DNA of 64,000 nucleotides from Symbiodinium natans (Eukaryota; Sar; Dinophyceae; Suessiales; Symbiodiniaceae): NCBI GenBank assembly GCA_905221605.1, contig CAJNDS010002546.1, positions 1,143,044 to 1,207,043 of the forward strand, read 5' to 3'. Shown piece by piece: positions 9,784 to 21,567 of this stretch (position 1 is its first letter; each line of letters starts with the position of its first letter). The notes under the pieces were generated by a model. It saw only the letters and a program-made list of their open reading frames with translations, ran no database searches and was not told where the DNA came from. The position numbers and the translations under genes were made by a program.

Positions 9784-11885
9784 GACTGTCGATTGGAAAG
9801 CTATCGAGTGGGGCAAAGACATCCCAATCCCAATGACGAAGAAGGAGCACAACTTCGGCTATGGGAAATTGTTGGTGAATGGCCTCTATACGATGTTGGC
9901 CTTTGCTCAGTCGGATTCCACGGATTGGAGAGCCTACGTGCAGGGTTTGGGTTCACTGCTTGGCGAAGTGGCATTGGAGCTGGTGCCCGGCGTTGGGCCC
10001 ATACTAAGCGCCGCCCTCACCTTCGCATTGGCCTTCTTCCAACCCGAGGACGAGAGCAACGGCAATCATTCGGCTGTCAGGATACGACAAGAAGAGATAT
10101 GAGCTACCCCTTAAGCCCATAAACCGAGGATTGCACAGCAAGAGTGACTCTTTGTGAAATGAAGACGGCCCCCCTTTTCATGCGCGCCACGGCGTTTTGA
10201 GCAGAGACAAGCCCAAAGCCCGAGACGTAAGCCCGAGAGATTGTGCCTTACCCTATCGGCGTTTAAGCCTATAATAGGCAGGTCGGAAGCAACTCGGCAC
10301 GAAGGCATGACAGCGTATGCATAGAATTATGAAATGCCTACAGCCAATCTAAACCAACATCCGATGGACGCTTGAAGCCAAATAGGAACAAGACGATGCT
10401 TCGGGAAGTGCTTGAGTTGCCTGAAGCTGTTTGAACTTGTTGTCCGGATGCCGACGGCAGGATGACGCGATGGCCGACCTCTACAACAAGATCATGGCTG
10501 AGGTAAAGTTGCTCATCAGGGCGCAGGAAGTGAAAGACGCAATGAGTGCAGCCAAAGGCCAGCTGGCCGGTTTCATGCAGATGCTGTCTGCCATGCCAAC
10601 GGATTTCGTGGTAGATCCTAGCAGCCCTTTGTCTAAAGAGCAGCAGTGGTACAACGTCCTGCAGCGCTATATCTCCGTGATGGATGCTTCGGAATTCAAC
10701 ATCTTTGGCAACGAGGCCAACTGCACGATGCCTATGTCGGTGCCCATGCAGCCGTGGTCAGTGAAGGATGCCAGCGACGATTGCCTGGAATTCTGGGCCT
10801 CTGGTGCTTTCATTTTCCAGTTTCAGTACGTCATGATCCACCTCAACACCATGGCTCAGATGGCGGCTTTTGGGTCGAAGGACCAGACCATGACCGTGCT
10901 ATCAGCTTTGCAAGGCAAAGCCAAGACCTACTTCTCTTTGCTGAATGCTTCGCTGCTAGGCCTGGTGAAGGGTCTTCCGCCGGATCCAGAATGCAAGTGG
11001 ATCGTTCCTCAGCCCAGCCTTCATATCCAAGGAATGTTCGTTTCCAGGGCCAATGGCGGCCACATGCAAGACGCGCTGTGGAATGGTCATAGCTTGCGAT
11101 GCGTTCTTGGATGTATAGATGCCGTACAGGATGACTTTGATTTGAAGTGGGCACCGGGGACCAATGTGAACCAAGTTGGGAATCTTGGTGACTACCGCAG
11201 CTTGCCATGCAGCAGGCCGCCCATATTCATCACAGGCTCGGACGTGAAGCCAGGGACCCTCGATGAGAAAGCAACGTTTCGGCTGTGCAGCTCATTTGGC
11301 TTCCACTACCTGTCGGACTTAGTGACCAACGAGACCATGCTGACCTTCGAGCCCATGGTGCAAGCTCTGCTCAACCTATCCCTTGGAGAAGACGACTCGA
11401 AAGAGATCATGGATTGGCTCACGGCTTCGCCTCCGGGTCCCAACGGCTCAGAGGCTGTGAACAGCACGGTCATTGGCGAGTTTTGTGGCCCAGTCTGCAC
11501 ATATCTTAGCTACAACGCTTGCAACAGCGAGGACAATTGCCAAAGGGCCAGTTCCGTGCAGGACCTCATCAAGTGCACGGAGGTGTGTAGTGAAGCCCTG
11601 GAGGCTTTCGCCAACTCCAGCAAGACCAGGTGCAACTGCAAGAGCATCGTGTGCCCAGCCTTCAAGCGCGGCATCCTCAACAAGCTCAATAACTTGCCTT
11701 ATGAGTCCTGGTACCACGACTCTGATACCTTGAACCCGGACTCCTCGAAAGAGGTGGGGCCAGTGGTGTTTGCTGCTTGGCAGGCCTCGCTATTGAAGAC
11801 CGGGGGTCACCAGGGACAGTGTGAAATTGAGTGCAACCGCCTCTTCCCGATCACAACCCTGGATGTGCCAAACCCCTGGTACTAA
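9784..11885 (+). CDS. Secreted protein with delta-endotoxin-like N-terminal helical region (putative)
   Basis: Two open blocks: 9784-10102 after a CTTCAG acceptor, and 10461-11885 after a CGGCAG acceptor (475 codons ending in TAA). An intron, whose donor I cannot fix, should lie between them. The first block holds a hydrophobic helix with a PGVGP turn and ends in aromatic-proline. The second opens with an amphipathic helix rich in Val, Glu, Leu and Ile. Later there is a helix of the kind that precedes the pore-forming central helix in bacterial delta-endotoxin domain I. The order and spacing of these features is what suggests the family; identity is low. The C-terminal third has at least a dozen cysteines and Asn-Ser/Thr sites, fitting an extracellular fold. 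It could instead be an unrelated helical surface protein. Function is unknown. Confidence 0.4.
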
Positions 11886-11889
11886 ACGG

Positions 11890-12003
11890 GGTTTTCGAAG
11901 TTCGGGGTACCTTGTTGGGGTCCTTATTATAAGGGAATCCTACGATTTGGGGGTCTATGTATATCAGGGGTCCCTGATTTTCGTATACCCCGAAATTAGG
12001 GGA
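11890..12003 (+). mobile_element. Introner-like TIR element (family C), copy 2
   Basis: Starts GGTTTTCGAA, with inner inverted repeats TTCGGGGTA (11901-11909) and TACCCCGAA (11986-11994). The interior GGGGTCCTTAT...ATAAGG matches the element at 33983. It begins 5 bp after the preceding stop codon, so that stop may be read from an intron and the gene may go on. Confidence 0.65.
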
Positions 12004-12921
12004 CGACTGACACACAAGTTGTCGCAGAGCCGATGTCAGATGAAAATAATGGGTCAACAGTCTCGCAACTCACCCTTTGCATCTCTGAGATTTCTCCATC
12101 CTAAGACAGGATGAGCCGGGGCTTTCTGCCTGCAATTTCGTGTGCAGGTGCAGAACCTGCCTTCGGATGCTCTGAGAGTTGCCAGCTGATGGACATGATC
12201 AGGTCCAATACGTCCGCATGCTTGTGGGGCCGAGGGGCAGGAAAGCTTGAGGAAGCTTGATGCAGTCTGCAGTTGCAACTTCGGCGAAAAGACCTGCAAA
12301 CTAGTAACTAGTGCTGATTCCAAGCTACCTCGATAGCCATGTGGGCAGGCCGGCGACGCGACGTCCCAGATGCCTGACCTACATTCTGAACGGTAGGTAC
12401 CGGTAGTTGCAAGTGCAGAGCACTTGGGCATTCAAACGGTTTGCTTTGAGAGCTTTCCGTTTCCTCGGGATCACCGACGTGACGCGTGAGCGGTCAAATG
12501 GGGGACCAGCGATTGCAGAGTAACTTGAGAAGGAAGTCCTCATTCTCACGACTTCACCAACAATTTTACGAATCTCGCGCCCTTGAAGGGACGAACAAAA
12601 GCATCAGAAAACCCGGGATGATTATTGGATGCATGATGCAAGTTTTCTGCTTGATCTGAACCGTAAAGGATGCTTCAAAAAAATTGCCGTCGCTTGCGGT
12701 CATTTCGTTCGCGCGCTGCCAAGCTTTTCGGTTCTCCTTTTTGTTCGCAAGGCTAGGGGTTCTGAAATTCCGGAGACTTGAGGGAGTCTTTCGGAAAAGC
12801 TGCAGGACCCAAAACGGTCGCCACCTTGTCCCCGCACTGCCCCCCGACCCCCCCGCGCCACGTCACTGCTTCCGACGTCGTTGCAGTAGCCTCTGCGAGA
12901 GGTTGGCTGTACAACTTCCCA
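12004..12921. other. No gene seen
   Basis: Unique sequence without a convincing open frame or family match on either strand. Confidence 0.5.
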
Positions 12922-13152
12922 CACAGCACACAACACACAACACGCAACACACGACACACGACACACGAACACACAACACACAACACACAACGCACCACAC
13001 ACAACACACAACACACAACACACAATGCACAACGCACAACGCACAACGCACAACGCTCAACGCACAACGCACAACGCACAACGCACAACGCACAACGCAC
13101 ATCGCACATCGCACATCGCACATCGCACATCGCACATCGCACATCGCACACG
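12922..13152. repeat. Period-7 satellite with a variant gradient
   Basis: Units of seven bases change in order along the array: mainly ACACAAC, then GCACAAC, then GCACATC. Because seven does not divide by three, all frames stay open and give low-complexity open frames on both strands, which I do not regard as genes. Confidence 0.9.
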
Positions 13153-13472
13153 CCCGCACAGGGCCGCCCTCCTACACAAGCATGCATCAACGCAGTACTA
13201 AGACTTAAGGCGTTCGACGAACTACGTCCGGGCATGCCATCCTATTTCCTGATGCAAACAAGGTGCTGATGAATGTAGTGCGAAAAGACGAGGCGCGCTG
13301 CGCGCTTGGGAGTGTACTCCAGTCTTGAAACACTTTGGAAAGGAAACAGCTTGGGGAAGATGCAGGACCCATGCATCTTGCCAGCCACCCTATAATGTGT
13401 TCGAACAAGCAGCTCTGAGGCTCAATCTCACCAGCATACACGCTCCCCGCACGACATCTCTGCCTTGCAAAC

Positions 13473-16400
13473 ATGCCAGGCTGCTCAGGGGCTGAAGGTT
13501 CTGGGCAGGCGCTGCTCCAAGTGCCAGATGGCCCCCCGGAGTTGCCCTTCATCGGAAACGTCCTTAGGCTCAATGCGGGCATCCATGTGGCTTCACAGCA
13601 GCTGATCTCGGAGTATGGTTCGATCTTCACTGTTCGCTTTCCTTCAGGCATGGTGACCAGTGGCACAGGGGCCCTAGGCAGCGGACAGCGAACCGTGATT
13701 CTTGCCGACCCAGAGCTGATTGGTGACATGTTCTCGAAAGAGGAGGACTTTGGAAAACTAACCTTCAAGCACTGCCCCGAGATCCGCGGTCCCTTTGGGG
13801 CGAGCCTCTTCACCACGGACGATGATGAACCCATCTACCATCAAGCAGCCAGAGTTATCCGCCCCGCTTTTGCCGAGCGCTGCTTGAGGGATGGCTTCTT
13901 TGACAAGATCGTGCAATGCTCAGAGCAGCTACGCTCTGAGCTGCTCAGGACTGGTGGAGCCCTTCCGCTCGATTTCCACGCGCTCATGAGTCAGTATGCC
14001 TTGGAAGTGCTTGGGCATGCGGCCTTTGGCCTGGAGCTTGGTTGCTTTGATGGCGGCATTGGACAGGATTTCTTGGAGGCGCTCCATGGGATCGCAGAGA
14101 TCTCCGTCCGCCAAGCTGGACAGTCCAGCTTTAACTCGGTCCAGAGGGCCTTGGCCCGGATCACGGGTGACAGCAGGGCCATTCCTGTGCTCAAGGCGCG
14201 CATGGACCGAGTTGTGGCAGAAATCGTGAGGCGAAAGACGGGGCAGATGGCCTCTCGCGAAGCAGGAGCCGGCGATGCAGGCCTTGGCAGCTGCCCTTTT
14301 TCAAAGAAGGCGGGTTCCATGGCTGCGTGCCCCATGAAGGATGTCATGGAGCGCATGATGACGGAAGCCGATCCCAAGACTGGGGAGCAGCTGCCTGAAG
14401 ACAACGTGGAGGCCCAGCTCCTCACACTGCTGGTAGCTGGTCACGAGAGCACGTCTACTGCCATGACGATGCTCTTCTATCACGTCGCCATGAATCCACA
14501 TGTGGAGCAGAGGCTCTTGCAGGAGATACGCTCGGTTGTGGGTGATGGGCCTCTCAAGTATGAGCATCTGGCCCAGCTGAAGTATGTCTACCAAGTCGTG
14601 AAGGAGAACTTGCGCATCAACACGCCATCCTCACGGTTCATGAAGACCAGCCCGCCGGATCGCTCGGTGAGCCTTGGCCCATACGTCATCCCTCCGGGCA
14701 CAGACATCGTGGTGCCTACCTGGGGTCTGCACCACAATGCGAAGGTGTGGCCTGAGCCCGAGAAGTTCGATCCTGACCGCTTCTCGGAGGAGAACTCCGC
14801 GAGCCGCTCCCCGTATTCTTTCCTGCCCTTCAGCTACGGGAAGCGCGGTTGCATGGGCGCCCAGTTCTCACTGCTGCAGCAGCGGGTCACCCTCATCGAG
14901 ACAATCAGGAACTTCCACCTGCGTGTGGACCCATCGACCCACGTCACCTGGTGTGAGCCTCTGAAGGGCGAGATGATCCCGCACGGCATCAAGCTTCAGG
15001 TGACCGGCCGTCTTGGGCATGATGGCCAGGGTGCTAGCGCCGGCGTCAGCGCAGGTGCCAGCGGTGCTAAAGAAGGCACCTTAAGTGGAAATTCGGCTGG
15101 AGCTTCCGATGCCGGAAAGCTCCTGATGCCAACATGGGATTCTGCGTGCGAAGGCCTGCTGCGTGGCAGGGACCTGCTCATCCTTCACGGCTCCAACATG
15201 GGCACCTGCGAAGACTTCGCGGATCGCTTGCTCGCCACCTGTGAGGGTCTCGGTATGAGATGCCGGAGAGCTGCGTTGGACGACGTGGTCGGTGCTGACT
15301 TCTCTCGAGTCGGAGCTCGTGTTGAGCTTCCTAAGGAGGGCATGGTGGCCGTGATCTCAAGCACCTACAATGGGAAAGCTCCTGACAATGCTGTCCGCTT
15401 TGAGCAATGGCTTCAGACAGCAGACGCCGCTGCTGCGATCCCTGGTCTACACGTCGCCTGCTTCGGATGTGGGAACAAGCAGTGGGCTGGCACCTACATG
15501 GCGCTTCTCTTCGTCCTGTGGTTGGGTAACATTTTTCATTTCCAAGGGTTTGTTAAGCCTAATTCAAGAATGGACATTTTAATTTCTAATACGATCCCAG
15601 CCATGAGCTAGGTTTCCTCGGCGCATTGAGTCGAATCTCTTGAAGCTGGGCGCAAAGATGCTGACAGAAATGGGCGAAGGAGATGCGGACTCGGGCCAGG
15701 CAGAATCGGCGTTTGTTTCCTGGAAGCTTGCCCGGGCCTTATTCAAAAACTTGGTCAGCTCATCGTCATACTCTTCTGGTTTTCTTGGTCTTTGGCTCGT
15801 TTTGTACGGGTTTTGTCTCGGGGGGGGGGGAAATGCGGCCAAAGTTTTGTTTTTTGTAGTTTTGCTCCCGCGCACGCGCGCGCGCGCGCGCGCGCATCTG
15901 AGATGTTGAGCGCTTCAATGTCGCTGTCTACGGCGCGCACGCTCGTGGTGAGCATTCGTGGCAAACATGGCAACAGTATCGAGCTCTGGGCCGAGCCTAG
16001 GTGACGCGCCCCTTGCCGAAAGAACATAGGAGGTGATGTTGGCGATAGAGCGCTCTTGAAAGCAGGAGGGCCGCAGGAAGGCCCAATTTTCGCAATGTCA
16101 GCTCCACATTCAGCTACAACAACTTCGACCTGATCACGGATCACGGAAATGCAAACACAAGTAAAGCTTTTGAAGCCCATGTGTAGTATATGGCCGTGTC
16201 CGAGTAGTATATGGCCCTGCTGCAGGGCATTTGGCCGCCAAGGGGCCTTCGCTCCACTATACATGAGACGACCAAGCTAAAGGATAAGGGTTGATTCCCA
16301 CCCTCCGGAGCCTGACAAAGGTGTCGGCACTCCGGGCATACTCTGCAGGATTCTCAACTCTCGATCGCCTGCTGCTGAACAGATCACATGGGGGATTCTC

Positions 16401-18041
16401 TCAATCAGGGTCCTTTTCTGGGTTACCACTACAAGGCAGCCCTTCAACATTTTGGTACCCAACAAAGGGACCCTTCATAATTTTGAGAACTCACAACGCC
16501 TGCGTCACATATGCCCTTTGAGAAGCCCAGGCGCTGGCTGCCTCCATCTGCAAAGCCCAGGGCATCCGGATCCCGCTGGCCATCCGGGAATCTCTGAACC
16601 CAAGCGCTCCGAGCTTCGAGGTCGTGCTGCACCTGGGCAAGGTGACCTGGCCCAGTTGTTTCAGTGCACGTGGAGCAGGAAGGCGCTTTTTCAGAGAAGT
16701 TTGTTCTGAGTCTTGAGACCCCCCCGCCCCCCAAATGCAGTTCTAGCCGCGTGTTCAGCTCAGGAAGCGAGAGACATCGAGGGCGTGGACGCAACGCAGA
16801 TCTTGGAAGACGCGCTGGCGCGGGCCAAGGGCAGCTTCTTGAAGAACTGCCGGGCGTGGGTCACGCAGGTGAGCCTGAACAGAGAGCTCCTCACGGACGA
16901 GGCGGTAGCTCAGGGGCGTTCCACCCGCCATATCGAGGTGGACTTGCCCGAAGGTCATGGCTACAGAGCCGGTGACCATCTCGGGGTATGGGGTGCCAAT
17001 CCGGATGAGGTGGTAGCAGCTCACATGGACTACTTCCGTTTGCCTCATGATTCCGTTGTCTCTCTGTCTCTGCTCCGGCAGTCTGATGCATCATGCCTGG
17101 TGCCACTGCAGCGCAAGACGGACGTCTGGAGCACGCTTGCTTACTGCTTCGATCTGCAGCAGCCCGCAAGCATGGCGCAGATCGAAGTTCTCGCTCCTCT
17201 GGCTGTTTGCCCGGCAGAGAGAGCTGACTTGGAGCAACTTTCCAGCGATGCTGGATGTCATGCGGCAAAGGTCCTGGCAGGCAAGCGCACGCTGTTGGAG
17301 ATTCTCACAGCTTACGGCTCCGTGAAGCTTCCGTTCGGGAAGTTCCTGGGAATGCTGCCCGCGATGAAGCCCAGGTTCTACTCCATTTCATCGTCTCCGA
17401 TCAAGTGTCCGAACAGCTTAAGCATCACGGTGAGTGTAGTGACAGGCACTACGCCATCCGGCAGGAAGCACATTGGAGTCTGCTCGAACCACCTCAAAGA
17501 GCAGCCCCGATTGCGCCCGGCAAGTGTAGGCTTGCCAGCTGATGCTGAGCATTACATGCCACTGATCCTGTTCGTGAAAGATTCTGGCGAACTCTTCAGG
17601 TTGCCAGAGCCCAACGTGCCAGTCATCCTGGTGGGGCCCGGCACAGGCGTCGCTCCCATGCGCGGCTTCCTACAAGAGCGTGCTGCGCAGGGGGCCAGAG
17701 AAAACATCTTGTTCTTTGGCTGCCGTGACCGGCACGAGTTCCTTTACCAGAGTGAATTGGAGGAGTTGCAAGCTTCCGGATACCTGAAGCTGTTTGTTGC
17801 GCTTTCCAGGGAGCCTTCGGTACCCAAGACGTACGTTCAGAACCTCATCGAGCAAGAAAGCGATCTGGTAGTTGATTTCTTGCAGCGAGGCGCACGCATC
17901 TACGTGTGTGGGGACGCCTCCAGGATGGCGCCAGAGGTTCGCGCCACATTCCAGCGTGTTGCAGAGAAGATCGGATTGGGCGACTCCTTTGTGGCATCGA
18001 TGGTGAAGCAAGGCCGCTACTGCGAAGACGTCTGGGCCTGA
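13473..18041 (+). CDS. Chimeric cytochrome P450-reductase fusion with introns (copy 2)
   Basis: Four exons in frame: 13473-15502, 15612-15735, 16531-16641, 16764-18041, giving 1180 residues. Introns 1 and 2 are GC-AG, intron 3 is GT-AG. The P450 half is a standard CYP102/CYP505 type without a membrane anchor: AGHEST in helix I (from about 322), ExxR at E378/R381, heme loop FSYGKRGCMG with Cys460. An Ala/Gly/Ser-rich linker (about 514-545) leads to the FMN domain (GSNMGT near 572). From about 16800 onward the FAD/NADPH half and the 3' flank become almost identical to the copies at 2880 and 22199, while the upstream part is clearly diverged. The gene is therefore a mosaic: an older intron-bearing head and a reductase tail replaced by gene conversion or fusion. 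Intron 2 is 795 bp and contains a GC repeat. Confidence 0.9.
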
Positions 18042-18199
18042 CAGCTTTCGAACAAGGAAGCGCAAGACTTCAAACGTCAACACATACGGGCTGTCCGTGT
18101 TGGCAGCTCTTGCTTGTACAGAGGTCCTCAAACTGCACGGACTTCTTGCATACCTGGGCCTGATTTTAATTGATTGGAGATGACCGATTCAGCATCTCA

Positions 18200-18384
18200 C
18201 TTCTGCTTGTAAAGAGCCGCAACTAAGGGCATGATATGGATGCATTTTGAAGAGTGGGATGTTTACCTTGTACAGGCACCGATCAACCCTTCCATGGCAT
18301 GATTTCAGAGCTACTGTACAGCTTGCTTCGAGTTCGAGTTTCTGACGTTGACTATTTTATATTGCATACTTTTGCATTCGAGGT
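18200..18384 (+). repeat. Shared 3'-flanking module, copy 2
   Basis: Same module as at 6642, closer to the copy at 25960 (both carry CGCAACTAAGGGCATGATA). It diverges after about 18335. Confidence 0.75.
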
Positions 18385-18571
18385 CGCGGCCGGGTTTCTC
18401 CAGAAATCAGAAGTGATCGCTGCCGTCATGTTGCAAGAGAACGATCGGCTGGAAATCTTTACAGGTATTTTCAGCGCGCTGCCTGCAACCCTGCAACCAA
18501 TCACCTAACCCCCGTCATCGTAAGCTGTCGTGCTCAAGCCACCACTGACTTGCCACCTTTTTGCAAGAGCA

Positions 18572-21451
18572 ATGCTGAGTTGCACAGCCTCTAGCCTCTC
18601 AGGCGACAGGACAGAGGCGCAACTTCGGAAGAAGGCCGTCATCCTCGATACTGACATAGGAGACACCATTGACGATGCCTGGGCTCTCGCCTTACTGCTC
18701 CGTGCCCCGGACGTAGATCTCAAACTGGTGCTGATGAGCTTCGGCGGTGAAGAGGAGTTGATCAACCGCGCACGTGTGGCTCGTCATCTCCTAGACACAG
18801 CTGGTGCTCATCACGTGCCCGTCGGAATCGGAGTTCGCGGCGCCAAGGGCCTGGAGAAGTGCCCAAATTTGGGTAGCTACTGGATGCCTGGCAGTGACCC
18901 GTCCACACACTTCTTGGAGGACGGCGTTGGTGCCATGCTGGATGTCGTGAAGTTCCATGCTGCTCACTCAGCAATCTCACCCGTGACCATCATCTGCATA
19001 GGTCCGGCCACCAACATTGCTGCAGCTGTGCGGCGAGGCGGTGCTGCTTTTGCCCAAGGTGCCAAGCTGATAGGGCAGTTCGGGAAGTTGAAGGCTTGTT
19101 CTGAGTTGAAGGCAGGCAGCATGAGCGGATCCAGTCTAAGACCTCCAGCTGATGACAAGCTGGCCGTGACCTTCGATGATGAGGCCGACGTAAACTCTGC
19201 CTACGACCCCGGTTCCCTGCAGGAAGTTCTGCGTGCACCTTTTCTCAGCATCACCTGCTGCACGTTGGAGCTGGTCGGCTCTGCCAGCGAGAACTTCTCC
19301 AAGGCAAGGTACCAGGCCCTCTGCAGAGCCCAAGAGCCTTTGGTCAAGGCAGTGCTGGCTTTGGATTCGAAGTACGACACCTACATGCGCTGCTTGGGTG
19401 CAAGACAGCAAGAGACATGGTATTCAGATCTGAGGCCCATGCAAGACCTGCCAAGCATGTTTTGGGATGCAGCCGTCGTGTTTGCAGCGATGAGATCCTG
19501 CGGCACTTTGTCGTTTCCGTGGAGCCAAGCGTTTGCGCAGGAGTCGCACACATCACACAACAGGCCTGTAGAAATAGCTTGGGGCTGGTCTGCGGACGTG
19601 GAGGAAGACTTCAGCAACCTTCTGGTCAAGCGACTCTTGGGCGCTTCTGAATCCCGCGAGGAAATCCTGCTATTGGCTCCCGGATCTCACTGCGATGAGC
19701 AAAGAGATCGGCTGGAAGCAAGCACATTACCTGTGAGTCCTTCCTCAGCAGCACATGAGCATGCAGGCACAACGGAGCTGAAGCAGGGCAACTTCGTTTT
19801 GGGCTTGCTCTACTTCAACGTCTTCTTGGACATGCTTGGTTTTGGGCTGATCCTTCCATTGATGCCGTACTTGGGGACCAAGTTCCACGCAGATTCTGTT
19901 GGGCTTGGGCTCCTGACTTCGATGTTCTCGATCGCGAAGTTCTTCGGGTCCATTGCTTTCGGGATGGCTGCGGACCGCATCGGCAAGAAGACGACCATCG
20001 GCGTGTGCGCCCTGGGGTGCATGGTCAGCTATCTAGCCATGGGCTTCGCAGACGACTTCAAGGTTCTGGTCCTCACTCGGGGGCTTGCAGGCTTCTTTTC
20101 CAACACTGTGGTTGTGGCGCAGAGTATCGTGCCAGGCGCTGTGCCAGCGGACCAGATGCCCAAACATCAAGGTTGCTTAGAGACTGGGCGGGTAACCTTT
20201 CACCTTTTTCGGCTATATAGAACCCTATCTTACTATAATCTATGATACATGTATATATTATATACAATATATATATATATATATACATAACTATATACTT
20301 TTTTTAAATAAGGTTAGCCTGTCTTGGGGGCTAGGGTATCAAAAGCCCCCCCTAAAAGGCTACATCGGAGCTGCCATTGGAGCAGGCATCGCCTTCGGGC
20401 CCAGCATCGGCGGAGGCCTGGCGCGCTTCGGGATCCGGAGCCTTTTTTCACCCTATTGGGAATTTTTTTTACAAACTTCTGTTTATAGAAAACCCAAGAG
20501 GATATGAAGAATATGGTTTGTATTTATTTAAGGGAGTCTAGGAGCCCCATCTTCCTGACGGCGGCGCTGTGCGCCGCGAACTTCGCCCTGGTCCTGGGCT
20601 TCATGCCCAGGTTTGGGCCCGCAAGATCCGCGGCTTCGGGGAGTTTGGCTCCTAGGGAGGCACCTGCAGGGAAGGCTAGGAGGTGCCAGGGAGCCTTGCA
20701 GATCACCTTGGTATTGATGTCTACCTTGGCCTTCTGGCTGGGCTACGCGTCCTTCGAGGCGCTGGGGGGCCTCTACTTCGCCGACAGCTTAAACATGGGC
20801 CCCGGGGAGTTTGGCTTCGTCTGCACCCTGACCGGCGTGGTGCAGCTCGTGCTTCTCGCTGGCATGGTGACTCTATCCCCCTTTTGGGAATTACTTTTTC
20901 TAGATTTTTGTTTATAATGCAACCCAAGAGAGGATATTAAAAAAGTACTATTTTTTATATTTTTTATTCAGGTTCAAGTTGAGGGGAGTATTCAGGTGAA
21001 GCCCCTGGTGCGGTGCACCGGGGAGATAGGTGCGGGAGCACTTTCTTTCACACTCAGCGCGCTCGGGTGGCTCCTCTTCATGGTCCAGTTGCGGTGGCTT
21101 CCATACGTGGCAGCTGTTCTGGTCGGTGCAGGATTCATGGTGCAGGCGGTGCAAGCCAACCTTCTCTCCTCAATGAGTTCCCCCGCGTTTGTGGGCACGC
21201 TGCTCGGAGTGAATCAGGCCATGGCTTCCCTTGGCCGTATAGTGGGGCCTCTCATGGCAGGAGTGATCTATCCATACCTTCCGCGGGGGATCTGGATCGC
21301 CTCTGCTAGTTGGGCTCTCCTTGGCATCATGTCCTTTCTGGTGCTCCTTGCAATGGTGCACCTCACTTCGACTCACGATCGGCTCACCTGCCCCAAGCAT
21401 CTTGGGGCAGAGGCTGGGGCAGGTAAAGACGACTTGGAGCGCGCATGTTGA
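18572..21451 (+). CDS. Nucleoside hydrolase-MFS transporter fusion
   Basis: Exons 18572-20171, 20359-20437, 20542-20866 and 20996-21451 give 819 residues in one frame. The start is the first ATG; the longer open frame begins at GTG. Residues about 22-360 form an inosine-uridine-type nucleoside hydrolase: the calcium and ribose motif DTDIGDTIDD begins at residue 26, and IGPATN lies in the usual later position. From about residue 405 the chain becomes a major facilitator with TetA-like features: FLDMLGFGLILPLMPY, then motif A DRIGKKT near 465, and about a dozen membrane helices overall. The hydrolase and the first transporter half share exon 1 without a stop, so the fusion is read directly. Hydrolysis of nucleosides to base and ribose coupled to transport is the inferred role. 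The introns are GT-AG, GA-AG and GT-AG, the last two being related elements. Confidence 0.88.
20172..20358 (+). other. Intron 1 of the hydrolase-transporter gene
   Basis: AAG|GT...AAAAG|GC, 187 bp. Near its left end GGTAACCTTTCACCTTTTTC resembles the left end of the loose element at 57791. It contains an AT repeat (20262-20286). Confidence 0.8.
20438..20541 (+). mobile_element. Intron 2 of the hydrolase-transporter gene, introner-like with target-site duplication
   Basis: Flanked by the direct repeat GGAGCC (20437-20442 and 20541-20546). In-frame joining gives a GA-AG intron of 104 bp. The interior (TTGGGAATT, TTCTGTTTATA, ACCCAAGAGGATAT) matches intron 3 of the same gene. Confidence 0.7.
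20867..20995 (+). mobile_element. Intron 3 of the hydrolase-transporter gene, related introner
   Basis: ATG|GTGA...TTCAG|GTGA, 129 bp, with GGTGA repeated at both ends. It shares TTTGGGAATTA, TTTTGTTTATA and ACCCAAGAGAGGATAT with intron 2. It shares ATTCAGGTTC and AGGGGAGTAT with the loose element at 26236. Confidence 0.75.
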
Positions 21452-21567
21452 GATGACTGGCAATTCTCACTTCTCCTAAAACTGCAAGGGCTCTCAGAGT
21501 CGTTGCAAAGCCTCCGCTCTGTGTGGACATCTGGGCCTATGCCTCGCGAATTGGAATGACTCTCGTT

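Noticed and set aside
12922-13152. CRISPR-like array
   Set aside because: Units are contiguous 7-mers without spacers; no array of repeats with unique spacers exists in the window.
12684-13269. Several 100-170-codon open frames on both strands over the satellite
   Set aside because: A period of seven keeps all frames open; the products are pure low complexity.
13411-13428. Possible spliced-leader relict before the chimeric P450
   Set aside because: Only GGCTCAA matches well and the rest needs gaps; the position is suggestive but the match is too weak.
18524-18537. GTGCTCAAG before the hydrolase-transporter ATG as a leader relict
   Set aside because: Seven-base core only; expected by chance in a window this long.
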